NCBI RefSeq assembly: GCF_026151205.1
Contig: NC_087083.1
Location: 8,059,460-8,119,459, forward strand
Length of the DNA: 60,000 nucleotides
From: Bolinopsis microptera
Taxonomy: Eukaryota; Ctenophora; Tentaculata; Lobata; Bolinopsidae
Direction: 5' to 3'
This document shows positions 11,299-23,313 of this stretch, piece by piece. The notes beneath the pieces are model-generated. The model ran no database searches and was not told the DNA's origin. It was given only the letters and a program-made list of their open reading frames with translations. Each line of letters opens with the position of its first letter. Position 1 is the stretch's first letter. The translations under genes and the position numbers were made by a program.

Positions 11299-12200
11299 CA
11301 GACTATACCCAGCTGAAGGCAATAAATAGAGCATCTCAATGTCAGAGGCTGCTGACTAGACTGGTTACAAATTAACAATTTCCCCTGTTACAATGCAGAC
11401 TACTTTCCCCAGGATTCACAGGGTAACACGACTTCCTTGGAACCAAGCCAATGATAATGAGATTAGCCTTCAGGGATAGGTCTGACTAGTCGCCCCTATT
11501 AGAGTCTGTCATCATGACAGTTTTCATCCCGACTTGTTTCGTCTACGCGGGTACATCTCTTTATTATATCTTGGGATCCCCTTTTTCTTTTTGTCTCTGT
11601 TTTCTGATACTGTTAGGCTCGATTGTTTCCGGGGACCAGTAACCACCGCATGTGACATTTCCTGATATTTTTATTCTGATTCGTTTCAATACTCATCTGC
11701 AGTCTGTGCCGCATCGAATAGTTGTAGTTTACTTGTAGTTTACTTGTCTACTTGTAGTTTACCCTGCAGGTACCACCCGTACTTACACTCACAATTGTGT
11801 TGGATCATTTTCCGATACGAGATTGGGGACGGGTTCTATGACCAAACCAAACTGTAGTTTACTTGTCAACTTTTAGTTTACTTGTTAAATCGATATCGTT
11901 CACTTTGGACCTTCTCATTTTCTCCAATCTCCGAATATTCTGCAACTATGACTGCGTGAACGCACAAATCTCATTTTATCCAAGCTTGGATTAAACACTT
12001 TCCTTACTTTTTTACTAACGATAATAAAAACCCAACCCAGAGAGACCACTACAGTGTCCAATATCCGGCTTACTCTGACATATCATATTAGGAGAGAAGC
12101 AGCTCCGGATCTGACACATACCATATATGTACACATTACCTCCTAGCAGACGCGTTAAAACATTGCTACAAACTCAGCTGAGTGGTATCCAGGATCCGGG
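11299..12200. other. Intergenic DNA; possible terminal exon at its start
   Basis: Directly after the TCC array, tcctcctgcag is followed by an open stretch 11302-11375 ending in a stop (DYTQLKAINRASQCQRLLTR...). With the array serving as polypyrimidine tract it could be a last exon, but no partner exon was found, so it is weak. Between 11710 and 11885 the motif ttgtagtttac is repeated several times. Confidence 0.3.
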
Positions 12201-12204
12201 GATC

Positions 12205-12960
12205 CTGGTTAGGAAGGAGGGGTCTCATCTGACCAGGGTAGTTCTCCTCCAGTACCAGCACTTGCCAGGTTCTGAAGGAGGGGTCTCATCTGACCAGGGT
12301 AGTTCTCTTCCAGTACCAGCACTTGGCAGGTGTCTGTTTTGTTAACTCCCGGAGAGAGGGGGAGGAGCCGGGAGGAGTGCTGTGTCCGTTTGGCAGGCGT
12401 CTGTTTGGTTTGGACAATGAGAGCTCTCCCCTGGGATGCTACCACCAGGGTAGTTCTCCTCTAATACCAGCACTTGGCAGAGCACTTGGCAGGTGTCTGT
12501 TTGATTAGAGGGGCAGTACCGGGGTAGGGTACTGTAACTTCTGTTTGGTTAACAGGTAGCTTCTCCGGGAGGGTGAGGGAAGGAGCAGTGAGGGAGATGA
12601 GTAGTGCCAGCTCTGCTCTGTGAGTTCTCCTCCTCCTCCTCCTCGTGTGTCCGGTCTGTTCCGTAGTTACCACCAGGACAGTGAGGGAGAGGATCGAGCA
12701 GTGCCAGCTCTGCTCTGCTCTGCACTGTTTTCTCCTCCTCCTCCTCCTCCTCCTCCTCCTCCTTCTCCTCATGTGTCCGGTCTGTTTCGTACCACCAGGA
12801 CGGTGAGGGAGAGGAGCAGTGCCAGCTCTGTGTGCCTGCTCTGTACTGCTCTGTGTGTTCTCCTCCTCCTCCTCCTTCTCCTCATGTGTCTGTTTCGTAG
12901 TTTCCCCCGGGACAGTTGGAGGAGGATCGAGCAGTGCCAGGTCTCATTTTCTCCTCTACC
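12205..12960. repeat. Compound GC-rich minisatellite
   Basis: A unit of about 57 bp (ggaggggtctcatctgacca ... cagcacttg) is repeated at about 12216 and 12272, with a degenerate third copy near 12447. From 12600 to 12960 a longer unit (tgtgtccggtctgtt ... gtgagggagagga ... cagtgccagctctg ... (TCC)n) is repeated three to four times, each copy with its own TCC tract. ORFs on both strands are by-products of the repeat. Confidence 0.75.
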
Positions 12961-14640
12961 TCTACACCTCTACACCTCAACACTGAAAATTCTGCAATTT
13001 TGTCCGGTTTGTTTGGTAGTTTCCCCGCTGTCCAGGGTAAATAGGGAGCGTTGTAAAGTAAAAATGACGTTCTGAGGCTGGATGATAACTGCGATTATCA
13101 CAGCTGTGTCTGTTTCCCTTCCTTTTAAGACACTCAATTGTCTAGACAGTTAATGCACTGACCGCCTCACAATGAGGAGACGTTATAATCCACCTATATA
13201 GTTACATTTACTTGATACATTTTATACTGTGATATACACTTGAAACTCAATTTTTGATTTAGTGTAAATGTCGCTATCCGTTGCACCGGCAGTCTGTTCA
13301 ACTCGAAAGGGTGGAACTACGTTTAATAACTTCTACAGGACTCTAAACTATCAGTTTCGCGTCCATGTTTTATTCAACGAGATAAAAAACACCCTCAATC
13401 TATAGAGTTCAAGGAGCTGAAGCAGCATTCATTATCATTACAAAAGTAATTGTTAGCGGTAAGATAGTTGACATACCTACGTCAATAGTGAAAGTATTGT
13501 AACGTGACGGCTGTTTCTCTTGGCGTTATTGGCCATACTCTGGAGGGGTTAGTTTGTCAGGCCAAATTATGTTTATACCTCCGGTATTAGTCTGTATTTT
13601 TGAACGAAGCTTATAAATATCGTTTGCCGTAGTTTTAGGACACAAATTTTCATTCTTTTAGTCATTCATCAGTTTCAAATCTCTCTGTCCTATTATTTTA
13701 CCGGCTGCACATTTTCGATAATAAGGTAAATTTACAAATCAGTAAATTGTTACAATCCTACAATCCTGATCAAGGCACAACCAGTCCTCCTCCTCCTCCT
13801 CCGCATAACCTCACCTCACTTTAAACAAACGAGACCTGTTAGTGGTTGACTAGCAATAGTTAGACATGTTGCAGACTAGCTAGATAGTATCCCGCCACCG
13901 CTCCGGACTGTTCCGGAAGTAGCGTCTATCTGCCCTGCCTGCCACAACACCCCGCCGCTTCTCCCCCGGCATTTGTAGAGGCGTGACTTGTTGCTGTAGG
14001 TTCGATTTAGCTGGAGTGGTAGCTGAGCCCACTGCCCACTTGTCGGGGGAGGTACACGTGCACGCGGCTTGACTCCAGGTAAAGTTATGTCCTGGAGGTG
14101 TACCTCGGTTACCATGTTCAGCTCTGGAGTGTACCACACTGTGCCAGCTTGTCTGGGGACTGAAATCCATTTCGGGGAAGGGTGTGGGTGGGGGGAAATG
14201 CTCTAACGTCATTTTGTAATGGGGGGTTCGTCATGTTGGGAGTCCCGGTCCACCCTTTCTGAAGTTATCGTTAAGTAGGTTAAGTCACAAGTTGTTAAGT
14301 ACGGGCGGTGTGAGCTGTTAAATACCCCCACTACACAGTGAAACTATTTCCTTTCCATTTTCAGTTACTTTCGTTAAGAACTTTTAGTGTTAGTTGCTTT
14401 GTCGTTTAATTCCGTCGAATTTCGTGCTCGTAAAATATTACAGCTTGTAATTAACTGAGTAATTTTATGAACCGAAATCAGCGAGTTTAGAATAACCTAT
14501 TTTTCATTATCACCGGAACTAATAAGTCGATTCATTATTCTTCAAACGTGACCTAGAGAACAAACATGAATGGCAGTCACGTCGTCACGAGTCGATATTG
14601 AACATCAAGAAAGTAATTTTACGACATGTTGATGTAACAA
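12961..14640. other. Intergenic DNA upstream of the TGF-beta-like gene
   Basis: No gene is assigned. 13880-14215 is clearly GC-richer than its surroundings and has overlapping minus-strand ORFs of 87 and 110 codons without recognisable domains. It may be promoter or untranslated sequence. A short (TCC)n tract lies at about 13787-13801. Confidence 0.35.
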
Positions 14641-14684
14641 TTAAAATTATTGTAACTATGTTCATATCCCCTCAGAATCTAGAA

Positions 14685-17600
14685 ATGGAGTTGCTGTCTT
14701 TACTCGTGTTTATTTTTGCAGCAGTGGGACCACAGATCGATGCCAGACCACATTTTTCAAACAAAGTTTCGAATTCGACTCAAAAGAGTCAAAGCAGGTA
14801 ACATTCTGGTTTTTATGATTTTTAAGTATTTTTCCCGATCAGGTTCATGAACTAACAACCATTCGTAACCTTCCACTTTTACTTTTTTTTTAAGGTGGAT
14901 GGAAAAAAATCTTTTATTCGAAATCACCTGCCAAGATATCGAAATTGGATAATTAAAACGTTCGGCTTTTCATCACAACAATAGAATGAACTCGTGATCG
15001 TGATTCCTCGCCTTTCTGGTCGGACAGATAACAGCCAATCTCGTTACTAACAATAGACTGAAACTTACTAAAAATAGCTAATGAACTGATTTCTCCCCTT
15101 TCCGGACTTCGGTCGGCCTGTTAACAACCAATCTTGTAATTACTAACCCGTCTTGTCACTCACCAATCTTTCACTTTCAGTGGAAGTATATTAGAACAGC
15201 TTATCCGAGATAAGATCAACCTGCCAGAAGTGCCTAGACCTATACCTACAAGATTTGTCATCAAATGGTAAGCCGCTTTGATATCCTCCTCCTCATCTCA
15301 TATCAATCAGCTGGACTTAGAATACCCTTGTTAAACGTAAATTCAGACGGGTTAATTGAAAGGAAATTACCAAGGGTTTCAAACAATGGACTTCTCCCCT
15401 TCCGCCGCTCCTCATCATGTGATACAATTTCATCCAATCACAGAGCAGCACTAAGTTCGAAGGGGCTATGAATCCTGGTTCCATTCAGCCGCCGCTCTTT
15501 TTTAATCCTCCTCCTCTTTTGATATCCTCGTCCTCTTCCTTTTGATTTCAATCCTGGTTCTAGCGCGGGGGCGGGATATCAGGATCGGATCTATAGCGGG
15601 GCGGGGTGAAATAGCTGACAAGCCCCTGTTAACTTTGTGTTGTTGTGTGATTGGGTGAAATGTTAATACGTGATGTGATTGTAGTTTGCCGCGAGTAGGT
15701 ACTTTGAGGAACTATGAATGAGTCTTTCACCGTCCTTTCATGGCCCATCCTGCTTTACTTTTACTTTGACGGAACTGATCTATTAAGCTTTGACACGTCA
15801 GACTTATAACAATAAAATACTCTTGTAAAATTCAGACTAATTGAAGGGAAATTGTTTTGTCTCAGGTATGTAAAGGAGACATGGGAGAAGATCAGCCGGA
15901 AAAATACTCGATTTGGAGAGAAAGTGGACGCTATAAGATTCAGCAACGCTTTAGGTGAGTTTATGTGAGTTTATGTGAGTTTATGTGAGTTTATGTGAGT
16001 TTATGTGAGTTTATGTGAGTTTATGTGAGTTTATGTGAGTTTATGTGAGTTTATGGGAGTTTATGTGAGTTTATGGGAGTTTATGTGAGTTTATGTGAGT
16101 TTTTGTGAGTTTATGTGAGTTTATGTGAGTTTATGGGAGTTTATGTGAGTTCATGTGAGTTCATGTGAGTTTATGTGAGTTCACGTGAGTTTATGGGAGT
16201 TAATGGGAGTTTATGGGCGTTAATGGGAGTTTATGGGAGTTTATGTGAGTTTATGGGAGTTTATGGGAGTTTATGTGAGTTTAAGGGAGTTTATGGGAGT
16301 TTATGGGAGTTTATGGGAGTTTATGTGAGTTTATGGGAGTTTATGTGATTTTATGTGAGTTTATGGGAGTTTATGTGAGTTCATGTGAGCTCATGTGAGT
16401 TCATGTGAGTTCAAGGTGATGAATGCAAGAATGATTGCTCGGTGAGTACTTTAGAATGGACATTGTTTATAGTTGTTTTTGCACAGAAAAAGTACCTTTT
16501 CACTCATTATAATAACCTCAACTCACAAAATTCAGTCTGATAAATATAATATTTGTCGGATGTGATCGTGTTGTGGCGGATAGAACGCAGCCAAGTGTGT
16601 GACTAGTGATTGCTTGCGGAGGTCACCTGTCACCGTGGTGTCATCTTCTCAACCGTCTGACTACTACTTTACCGTCTGACTGCAGCTATTATAGAGTTAT
16701 ATCATCTCGTTATCGTCTCGTCTAATTCACACAGTAAATATGCAGATAATTTCAGACTCTGTTGTTAAACATCTGACTTCCTTTTTCTCTCATATTTTGA
16801 TATAGAGTTATTAAAATTTATTAGTGCTGTAACTAGGTCAGAACTAAATCTTATATTTTCCATACAATAACCCTCGAGACTCACAGCGATCCCTGAGAGT
16901 CTGCATATATAGTTATGGAGTAATAATTTAGATCTTTAGATACCCAACTTCGACCCAACTTCCTCAACAACACAGCAGACTGAAGTCTGAACCACCAGAT
17001 CATAGATTCATCAGACATTATCAGTGTAATATGTGCTGGCGATCAAAGGACAAAAGTTTTGACACAACCATTCATCATGGATAGGCTCTGAACTATTTAA
17101 TAAAGATTTTAATAAAATAATAAAATTTTTAAAAACCGCGGTGCTTTACCTGCGGGACAGCCATTCAAAACATCTCATAATCAGGTTTTAATAACATGCT
17201 GATAAACCAAATCACTATTATTCAAGATTTACATAATAACCAATTTCAGGTCACTCAAAACAAGACACCACGTATAAGCTAATCTACACATTTGACCTTT
17301 CTGGTATCCACGACAGATACAAAGAGATATTCGGACATGATCTTTATTTTAGGTGAGTGGATTAATTAATTAATTAGTTAATTAAAGCTAATTAGTTAAT
17401 TAAAGCAGGCATTATGCTTGGATAGGTTGAATTGTTAATTTGTTATGACAATGTTCTTGAGCAAGGGTACATGAAAAAGTAGAGCAGAATTTAAACTAAT
17501 GTTATTTCTATCAATTCATCAACAATAGTACATTGTGATTTACAAGGATGTCACAATTCAGAACATGTGATTTACAAGGCTATCACTTCATAACATGGAT

Positions 17601-20075
17601 TGTACATGTGATTTACAAGGCTGTCACACTAACTATACTAGCAGAATTTAATTCGCGTTTTTGACACAATTTGGGAGTCCAAATTTTGGGTACTAAAATT
17701 TTTATTCCTTGGTCAATTTTTTATTTTTTCATGCTAATTTGAAGGCCGCATTAAAGTTGATGCCGTGGTGTCAGTAAAATGGCACGGATCCACCCATATA
17801 TATATATATATATATATATCGTCTCGCTTTATATATGTAAAATACTTCAGAGCACCAACAAAGATCCTGAAAGACCACGGTAGCCCCGCTTATTTCCACG
17901 TGTCTGTGTGGGAGGCTGGAGGAAGGTTGCTTAACTCAAGTGTACTGGCTCCAGTCACTGGGAATGATTACAGGATTGTTATAGACAGGCTGAGGTAATT
18001 ATTTAATTAACTAATTAACCTAATTAACTAAGGTTACAGATTACCAATTGAAGCCTGCTTACATTAGTCAACAATTGATAGTCGCTATGATATAAAAGAG
18101 ATTATAGATATAACCTTAACTTTCTTACTATTCAATTTACTTATTATCTGATTAACTAATTAACTAATTAACTAATTATATAATTAACTTATTATATAAT
18201 TATATAATTAACTAATTATCAGCGGATTAGAGTATCCTACTCAGAACAAGATAGATTTGGTGGTTGATATGGGTTGTGAAGTACACAGTATTGATAAACA
18301 GACTGACAGGTAATTATTATCAAACCTTTAGATTTTACATCCTCTCCAAACCCAGGATGTACTACAAAAAGAATTTGTTATAAATTTGTATGAATGAAAA
18401 GCATTAATATATAGTAATTATTATCAAATCTTTTACATCCTCTTATCTTCATAACTTCAAATTTTATGTTCTATTATTTTCAAAACTTCAATGCTCTTAT
18501 ATCATTTTACTTTATCCTTACAAACTCAGAAGTTCGATTAATAGCAATAGCAGAACAATATTTGATTAATAGCAATAGCAGAATTGCTATTTAGATAACT
18601 AAAGTTGCACAACTTTACACAAATCGATATTAGAATTGTAATTTATAAGTGAAGGTATCAAATGGTTCAAACAATGTGTTACATTTGTAACAAGTTTTTA
18701 CGACAGGAGTAACGCGTCTATCGCGACGTACGGTTACATGCCCCCCAAGAAACTGCACTATCAGCACTTCTTGAGATCCCGGAGGTGAGTCAACTAATTA
18801 CTAACTAATTAACTAATTATAAGTTATCAGAGAAATATTTAATCAACTCCTCATTGTAAGTTAAAATTATTCGGTTAGCATCGTTATATAAGTTATTAAT
18901 AATTTTGTTGTTTACATTCTTCTGATTAGGATTATCTAAACGTAACGTTACGCTCAATATTCACCTCGGCATAAATCTCAAAAACTCAAAATTACTCAAT
19001 CTAAACTAAATTAATCATTAATGGCCCAATAGAAATAAAAATAAAAATTATTTCAACAACATATTTAAAATAATTATAAACTATAACCATGTTCCAGGAG
19101 AGGAATTTAATTCTCCCTTTGAATCAATGAAGCTAGATGATTTGTTGTAAATACTGAGATCAAACTATCAATTTACAGGCTATCGTCAAACATGTTGCAA
19201 GGCGTCATCTTCAGTGACATAAGCCTAAAAATTGTAAAAAGTTAGTAAAATCCAAAATTCCTTTGTTGCAGGAACAAATTCAGACTAACAAGAAGTGTTG
19301 GGGAGGAGGAGCCAGGAGCTTGCTGCTCACTACACCCGCACAAGCAACTACTTGGTGACAAACACGTGGGGGCCCGGGAGACGGTACTTATGCCAATATT
19401 TGTTACTGACTACTTCTGTCGTATTAATAAGGTACTTTTAACTTTATTTTACTTCTTTTAATAAGGTACTTTATTTTAATTTTTTTAATAATGTACTTTA
19501 TTTTACTTTTTTTGATAAGGTACTTTATTTTACTTTTTAACGATATTTCATTTGACTTTTAAATTTAACAGAAAGCCGATTATTTAATTGATAGCATCAT
19601 GTTCTCTTGATACCTAGCCGTGTAAATAAATCCAGATAAACACAAAAAAGAACTAAAGTTGCACGTCAATGATTAATAAATATTGATAATATCACCAGGG
19701 GTATAGGCGCCAATACACCAAATGTAAAACAGTTTCGGAACCAGAAGTCACCTCTGTCCTTTACTACAACTCACACTCTGGACAGGTATGCAACTCTCGT
19801 AAATTTGCTCCTTCATAATAAAATCATTATAATTTTTTACTCGTGTATTTTAAATTTGATGTTTTCTTCCTTCAAGAGTTAGTTAGTTTTCTTCCTTCAA
19901 GAGTTAGTTAGTTACTCGTTTCTTAGAGTCCAGATTCCAACAAAGTGCCTTGTGACGTTCTAGGCTTAAAATTGGCAAAAATGTAGCTGTTATCTAGAGG
20001 ACTAGAGTGCCATTATTTCAGGTTGGAGTAAGACCGGTAACAAGAAACGTTGGGAGAAGCTGCTACTGCGAATGA
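14685..20075 (+). CDS. Divergent TGF-beta superfamily ligand
   Basis: Secreted signalling ligand made as a prodomain precursor. Ten exons: 14685-14797, 15181-15267, 15866-15954, 17250-17352, 17851-17994, 18223-18309, 18707-18784, 19272-19431, 19699-19785, 20022-20075; every phase joins, giving 333 residues. The N-terminus MELLSLLVFIFAAVG is a signal peptide. The prodomain has an amphipathic start (ILEQLIRDKINLPEVPRP) and later VWEAGGRLLNSS. A furin site RSRR precedes a roughly 100-residue mature part: ACCSLHP, then TDYFCRINKG, YTKCK, SVLYYN and the terminal CYCE, matching the CC, C-x-G-x-C, C and C-x-C landmarks. It has only six of the usual seven knot cysteines. The C-x-G-x-C element is degenerate and the finger-to-heel loop is much shortened. 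A missed exon is possible, though phases are already continuous. An in-frame ATG also lies at 14658; 14685 was chosen because an acceptor-like cctcag lies between them. Confidence 0.8.
15955..16412 (+). repeat. 10-bp array GTGAGTTTAT beginning exactly at a splice donor
   Basis: TGF-beta-like exon 3 ends at 15954 and its donor GTGAGT is the first unit of an array of about 45 copies of gtgagtttat (variants gggagtttat, gtgagttcat). Every intact unit carries a consensus GTGAGT 5' splice site. Towards the end, units shift to gtgagttcat. Confidence 0.95.
18120..18222 (+). repeat. TTAACTAA-rich array next to the exon 6 acceptor
   Basis: ctaattaac/taattaac and tatataatt units are repeated up to the acceptor attatcag at 18222. 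The repeats contain several branch-point-like ctaat/ttaac motifs. Similar attaattaatta repeats follow the exon 4 donor at about 17360-17400, and an (AT)n tract lies at 17797-17820, about 30 bp before the exon 5 acceptor. Confidence 0.7.
19425..19545 (+). repeat. Splice donor of exon 8 copied in tandem
   Basis: The exon 8/intron 8 junction aataag|gtactttt at 19426-19438 is followed by three degenerate copies (about 19461, 19489 and 19517), each with aataag or gataag + gtactttattttactttt. Units are about 28-35 bp. At least two copies retain AAG|GTACTT. Confidence 0.8.
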
Positions 20076-20164
20076 GTGCTCCTTTATCAAATCACTCACC
20101 AAACTGAAACGTTAAGTCCTGAAGCAGCAGTTTAGAAAAGACAAGTGATTGCGTAACTAGGAAG

Positions 20165-20362
20165 TAGGAACTACAGAACGTTTCTAGCACGTGTCTACTG
20201 TCTAGCACGTGTCTAGCACGTGTCTAGCACGTGTCTACTGTCTAGCACGTTGCTAGCAAGTTTCTAGCACGTGTTTAGCACGTGTCTAGCACGTGTCTAG
20301 CACGTGTCTAGCACGTGTCTAGCACGTGTCTAGCACGTGTCTAGCACGTGTCTAGCACGTGC
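20165..20362. repeat. 11-bp minisatellite ctagcacgtgt
   Basis: About 16 copies of ctagcacgtgt lie just 3' of the TGF-beta-like gene, with variants such as ctactgt and ctagcaagttt. Each unit contains the CACGTG E-box palindrome, giving an unusually dense string of bHLH-type sites. Confidence 0.9.
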
Positions 20363-20544
20363 GTAAGAGTAGCGAGCAAGCTGATTTGTCTCCAGATTGA
20401 TAAGACTGTCATAGGTTTAGGGATTTGTTCTTGATGTACAAACTTAGAAATAGACGACGATGTAGAATAATTGATAAGCATATATTTTAGACCTTGTGCT
20501 GCCGGATTATAGCAATTTCTAGTGGCTATAATGATTAAAACAAA

Positions 20545-20777
20545 ATACCTTATCGGCAATCCGCAATCGATAGAAAAATAATCTTTGGAATGCTATACTG
20601 CAAACGTTTTAATTTCAAAAACATGAACTTCATAAACGTGTGTCTCAAAGCTAAATTGAATTACAAAAATTGTAATTAACTTCAACAAAGATTGCCGATA
20701 AGGTATCAGACGGTTAATTCTCAGCTTCCCTTACTGATGGGTCTGATTCATACCCATCAGTAAGGGAACCTGAGAAT
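20545..20777. repeat. Two nested small inverted-repeat structures
   Basis: A perfect 17-bp inverted repeat (ataccttatcggcaatc at 20545-20561, its complement at 20690-20706) bounds a 162-bp AT-rich segment, MITE-like but without a clear target duplication. Just downstream, 20717-20742 and 20752-20777 form a hairpin with 25 of 26 paired bases and a 9-base loop, centred on ttactgatgggt. The hairpin could be a transcription-end structure, a foldback remnant, or a small RNA precursor. Confidence 0.75.
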
Positions 20778-20989
20778 CGACTGGTTGATATTTTAAATTC
20801 TAGTCATTCTTCAACGAAATTTATTTGTGTAATTGTTACCGAGAAATAACCTTTCGGACACGCCGTGGTGTTACCACCTACTGTTGTTAAACCAAATAAC
20901 CGTTTACAGGCGTCACTAAATCGTATTAAATGCTTTCTGTTATTCAATAATGCAGATTTTTTATAAAACCAGTAACAAGTTGTGCTGGT

Positions 20990-21427
20990 CAACAATTGTG
21001 CTGATCAACAATTGTGCTGATCAACAATTGACGCTAGTCACCAATTGACGCTGGTCAACAATTGTGGATCTTATTCTGAACAGTAAGTTGTCACACCACG
21101 GTGATCATTGAATCTCTAAAAGTTAAGTTGAGCATGGCATGTAATGCAGGAAGTGGTATAATTTACTTTGTTTGATCCCGCAATGTGGAACTGAATTAAT
21201 GTTTGCAAAATTATTGAATGATTTTCAGATGAAATAAAGTTATTGTATAATGTAGAGTTATAGTATTTGGAGTCGAGATATCAAACAACTTCGTTTATCT
21301 TTTGTTTATTATGGAAATAAATATTATGATAAGCAGCAAGTATTTTAATCACACTCTCCTTCAGAAGCAATAAACAACACATTTAACGCATGACCGACAA
21401 GAAATATATCCATTACAAACATAATTC

Positions 21428-21458
<31 letters not shown>

Positions 21459-21500
21459 AATATATAATTATATATGTATATTTATATATATCATTCATAA
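20990..21500. repeat. Short direct repeats and an AT-rich tract
   Basis: From 20990 to 21064 a unit of about 17 bp (gtgctgatcaacaattg, variant acgctagtcaccaattg) occurs about five times. At 21428-21490 there is a (TA)n-rich, partly self-complementary tract. No gene is seen between 20076 and 21638. Confidence 0.8.
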
Positions 21501-21638
21501 GTTCATAGTTCATACTGATAGTGACGTGACGGAAAAAACTTCGTCAGAATAATTCTCGAAACTAATTCTCTAAAGATGATTTGCAAAATACAAAACTGTG
21601 TACGTGTCCTGCAAATGGCAGCATACAGGTTAGCCTAA

Positions 21639-23313
21639 TTACACATACAAGACAAAAACGAGCGATGCAATGCCAGCAAAAGCAACTCGTGCAGCACTTG
21701 ACTTGGAATCTTCTTCAGACCCCGCGGAAGCATTGCAGTTGTCACCATCACAGACTTCCTGAAAAAAAAATGAATGTTAATCGTTAATGATAGGCGAATA
21801 GTTTTCATAATTTCTTCTTCAGAAATATGATGCTAAACTTGATTGCGGGTAAAGCTTAAATATATTAATTAAATTCCGTGTCTCTATTATAATTTAAAGC
21901 AGTATAAAATTAAGAAACAAAAACAAATACTCTCATGAAATTACCCGTACCTTGTTACAAGCAGTTCGTCTCTCATCAGTGAAGATGCTGCACTTGATGA
22001 CCGGGGCTTCATTAGGGTCCGTAACGTCACACTGTCTCGTTATTAGCCCTAACTCTTCTTCACCGTCCTTCACCCTAATCAGCGATAAAATGGCGTTATC
22101 TATAGCACTAAGAGCTTCTGTTTTCTTGGGTACATTTTTATTGATCCCGTTTGATGCGGCAAGGAAAAGGCTCTTATCAGGAAATGATAATTCCTTTGCG
22201 ACTCATAAATAGTAATTTTATTTTCAATTTGATAACTGAATGATAAGCTTTGTCTGCACTGTATCTCTAAAATATACAGAACTCCCATTGACATTCAAAT
22301 TGTTTTAATTTTATATCTAGCGAGATATGCTTTTTAAATAGGGATGTGTGTGATGCAGGCCACTCCAACGACTAGGAGGATACCTTTTCATGTAGCACGT
22401 ATGTATGTTAATCAATATAAATTAATATAAATTAACATAAATTATATGCTTCTAAATAATTACAGCTCTTGAAACACGGCCAAAACAAATTTGTCAACAC
22501 CTTTACGATTACAACGTCTTACTAAAACTAAAACTGAAAAAAATAAAAGTTCTTAAGAGTCTAGTTTGACAAGCAGTACCTCAAGGAGACCGAGGTGCAC
22601 TGTTTCACCCCATCAGGGCAGATCGAGGTAGATTCTGCGCTGCATTCCACCTGATCTTAATTCAGATATTAGTGTTAGCTTCAGATGGATTATTATTCGA
22701 TGGGTACAAGTAATTGTCGACAGGGTTTACTATCGTAAGGATTTATATTTCCTTTATACTAGGCGTCCGAATATTAATAGTCGGCTAAATTTAAACAAAT
22801 TTTAGGGCCTACGAAAAATTTTCCACCGGTATTTTGTCGAGCTGAACAATGAACATCCAGCAAACTTTGCACAACCCCAATTTGCTTGAATCTCAAAGAT
22901 GGCGTGCTGGTTCTAATCCGACGTGTCAAAGTTTCTTCAGCTAATGAGTTCTGCCGAATTAAAGGTTAATACTTGCTACACGTTGCACACCTCTGGTGCC
23001 GGCGCGATCAAAAGGGGTTGCAGCGTGTGTCAAGTTAATACTGGATCTGGATGAGTCATTTTAGGGCTAATGAAATAATTTCCACCTTTATTTTGTCGAG
23101 CTGATTGTCTTGCACCCTTTATTTAACGAACAAAATATCAATATTATAAAGTTTTAACTCACTTTTAATGTTGAACTTGGTAACGAGGTCCATGTAGAGA
23201 TCAGTTACCCTCACCTCATCTCCAGAATACCGCACCTTCTCTCTACACGTGCTACATGACAAGGAGGACACCACGGCTGGTAGTATGGTCAGGACAAATA
23301 GTGAAACTAACAT
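21639..23313 (-). CDS. GPI-anchored Ly6/uPAR-like protein
   Basis: Small secreted or surface protein with a three-finger-type cysteine pattern. Exons in transcript order: 23313-23163, 22655-22580, 22170-21951, 21758-21639; phases join and give 188 residues. The start has a signal peptide (MLVSLFVLTILPAVVSS) followed by LSCSTC. Exon 2 adds ECSAESTSICPDGVKQCTS. Exon 3 adds a longer loop and RQCDVTD...KCSIFTDE..ACN. Exon 4 gives VCDGDNCNAS, the C-x(4)-CN ending of Ly6 domains. A Ser/Ala/Glu spacer and a hydrophobic C-terminus (AFAGIASLVFVLYV) at the very end fit a GPI-anchor signal. It is longer than a typical Ly6 domain, so loop lengths are unusual. The exon 3 acceptor (gataagag|CC) is weak but is the one that preserves phase. 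Ligand and role cannot be inferred. Confidence 0.78.
22801..23105. repeat. Direct repeat of about 46 bp inside Ly6-like intron 1
   Basis: The sequence around ttccacc..tattttgtcgagctga at 22801-22846 recurs at about 80 percent identity at 23060-23105, in the same orientation. Both copies lie in the intron between exons 1 and 2. Confidence 0.65.

Noticed and set aside
10512-11378. Long poly-Glu, poly-Ser, poly-Leu and poly-Gly frames
   Set aside because: All are translations of the TCC/GGA microsatellite in different frames; no unique flanking domain or splice context supports them.
12127-13075. Genes in the GC-rich repeat field
   Set aside because: ORFs on both strands track the tandem repeats; no domain, no consistent splice structure.
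13876-14212. Minus-strand ORFs of 87 and 110 codons
   Set aside because: No recognisable domain, two overlapping frames equally open, likely due to local GC richness.
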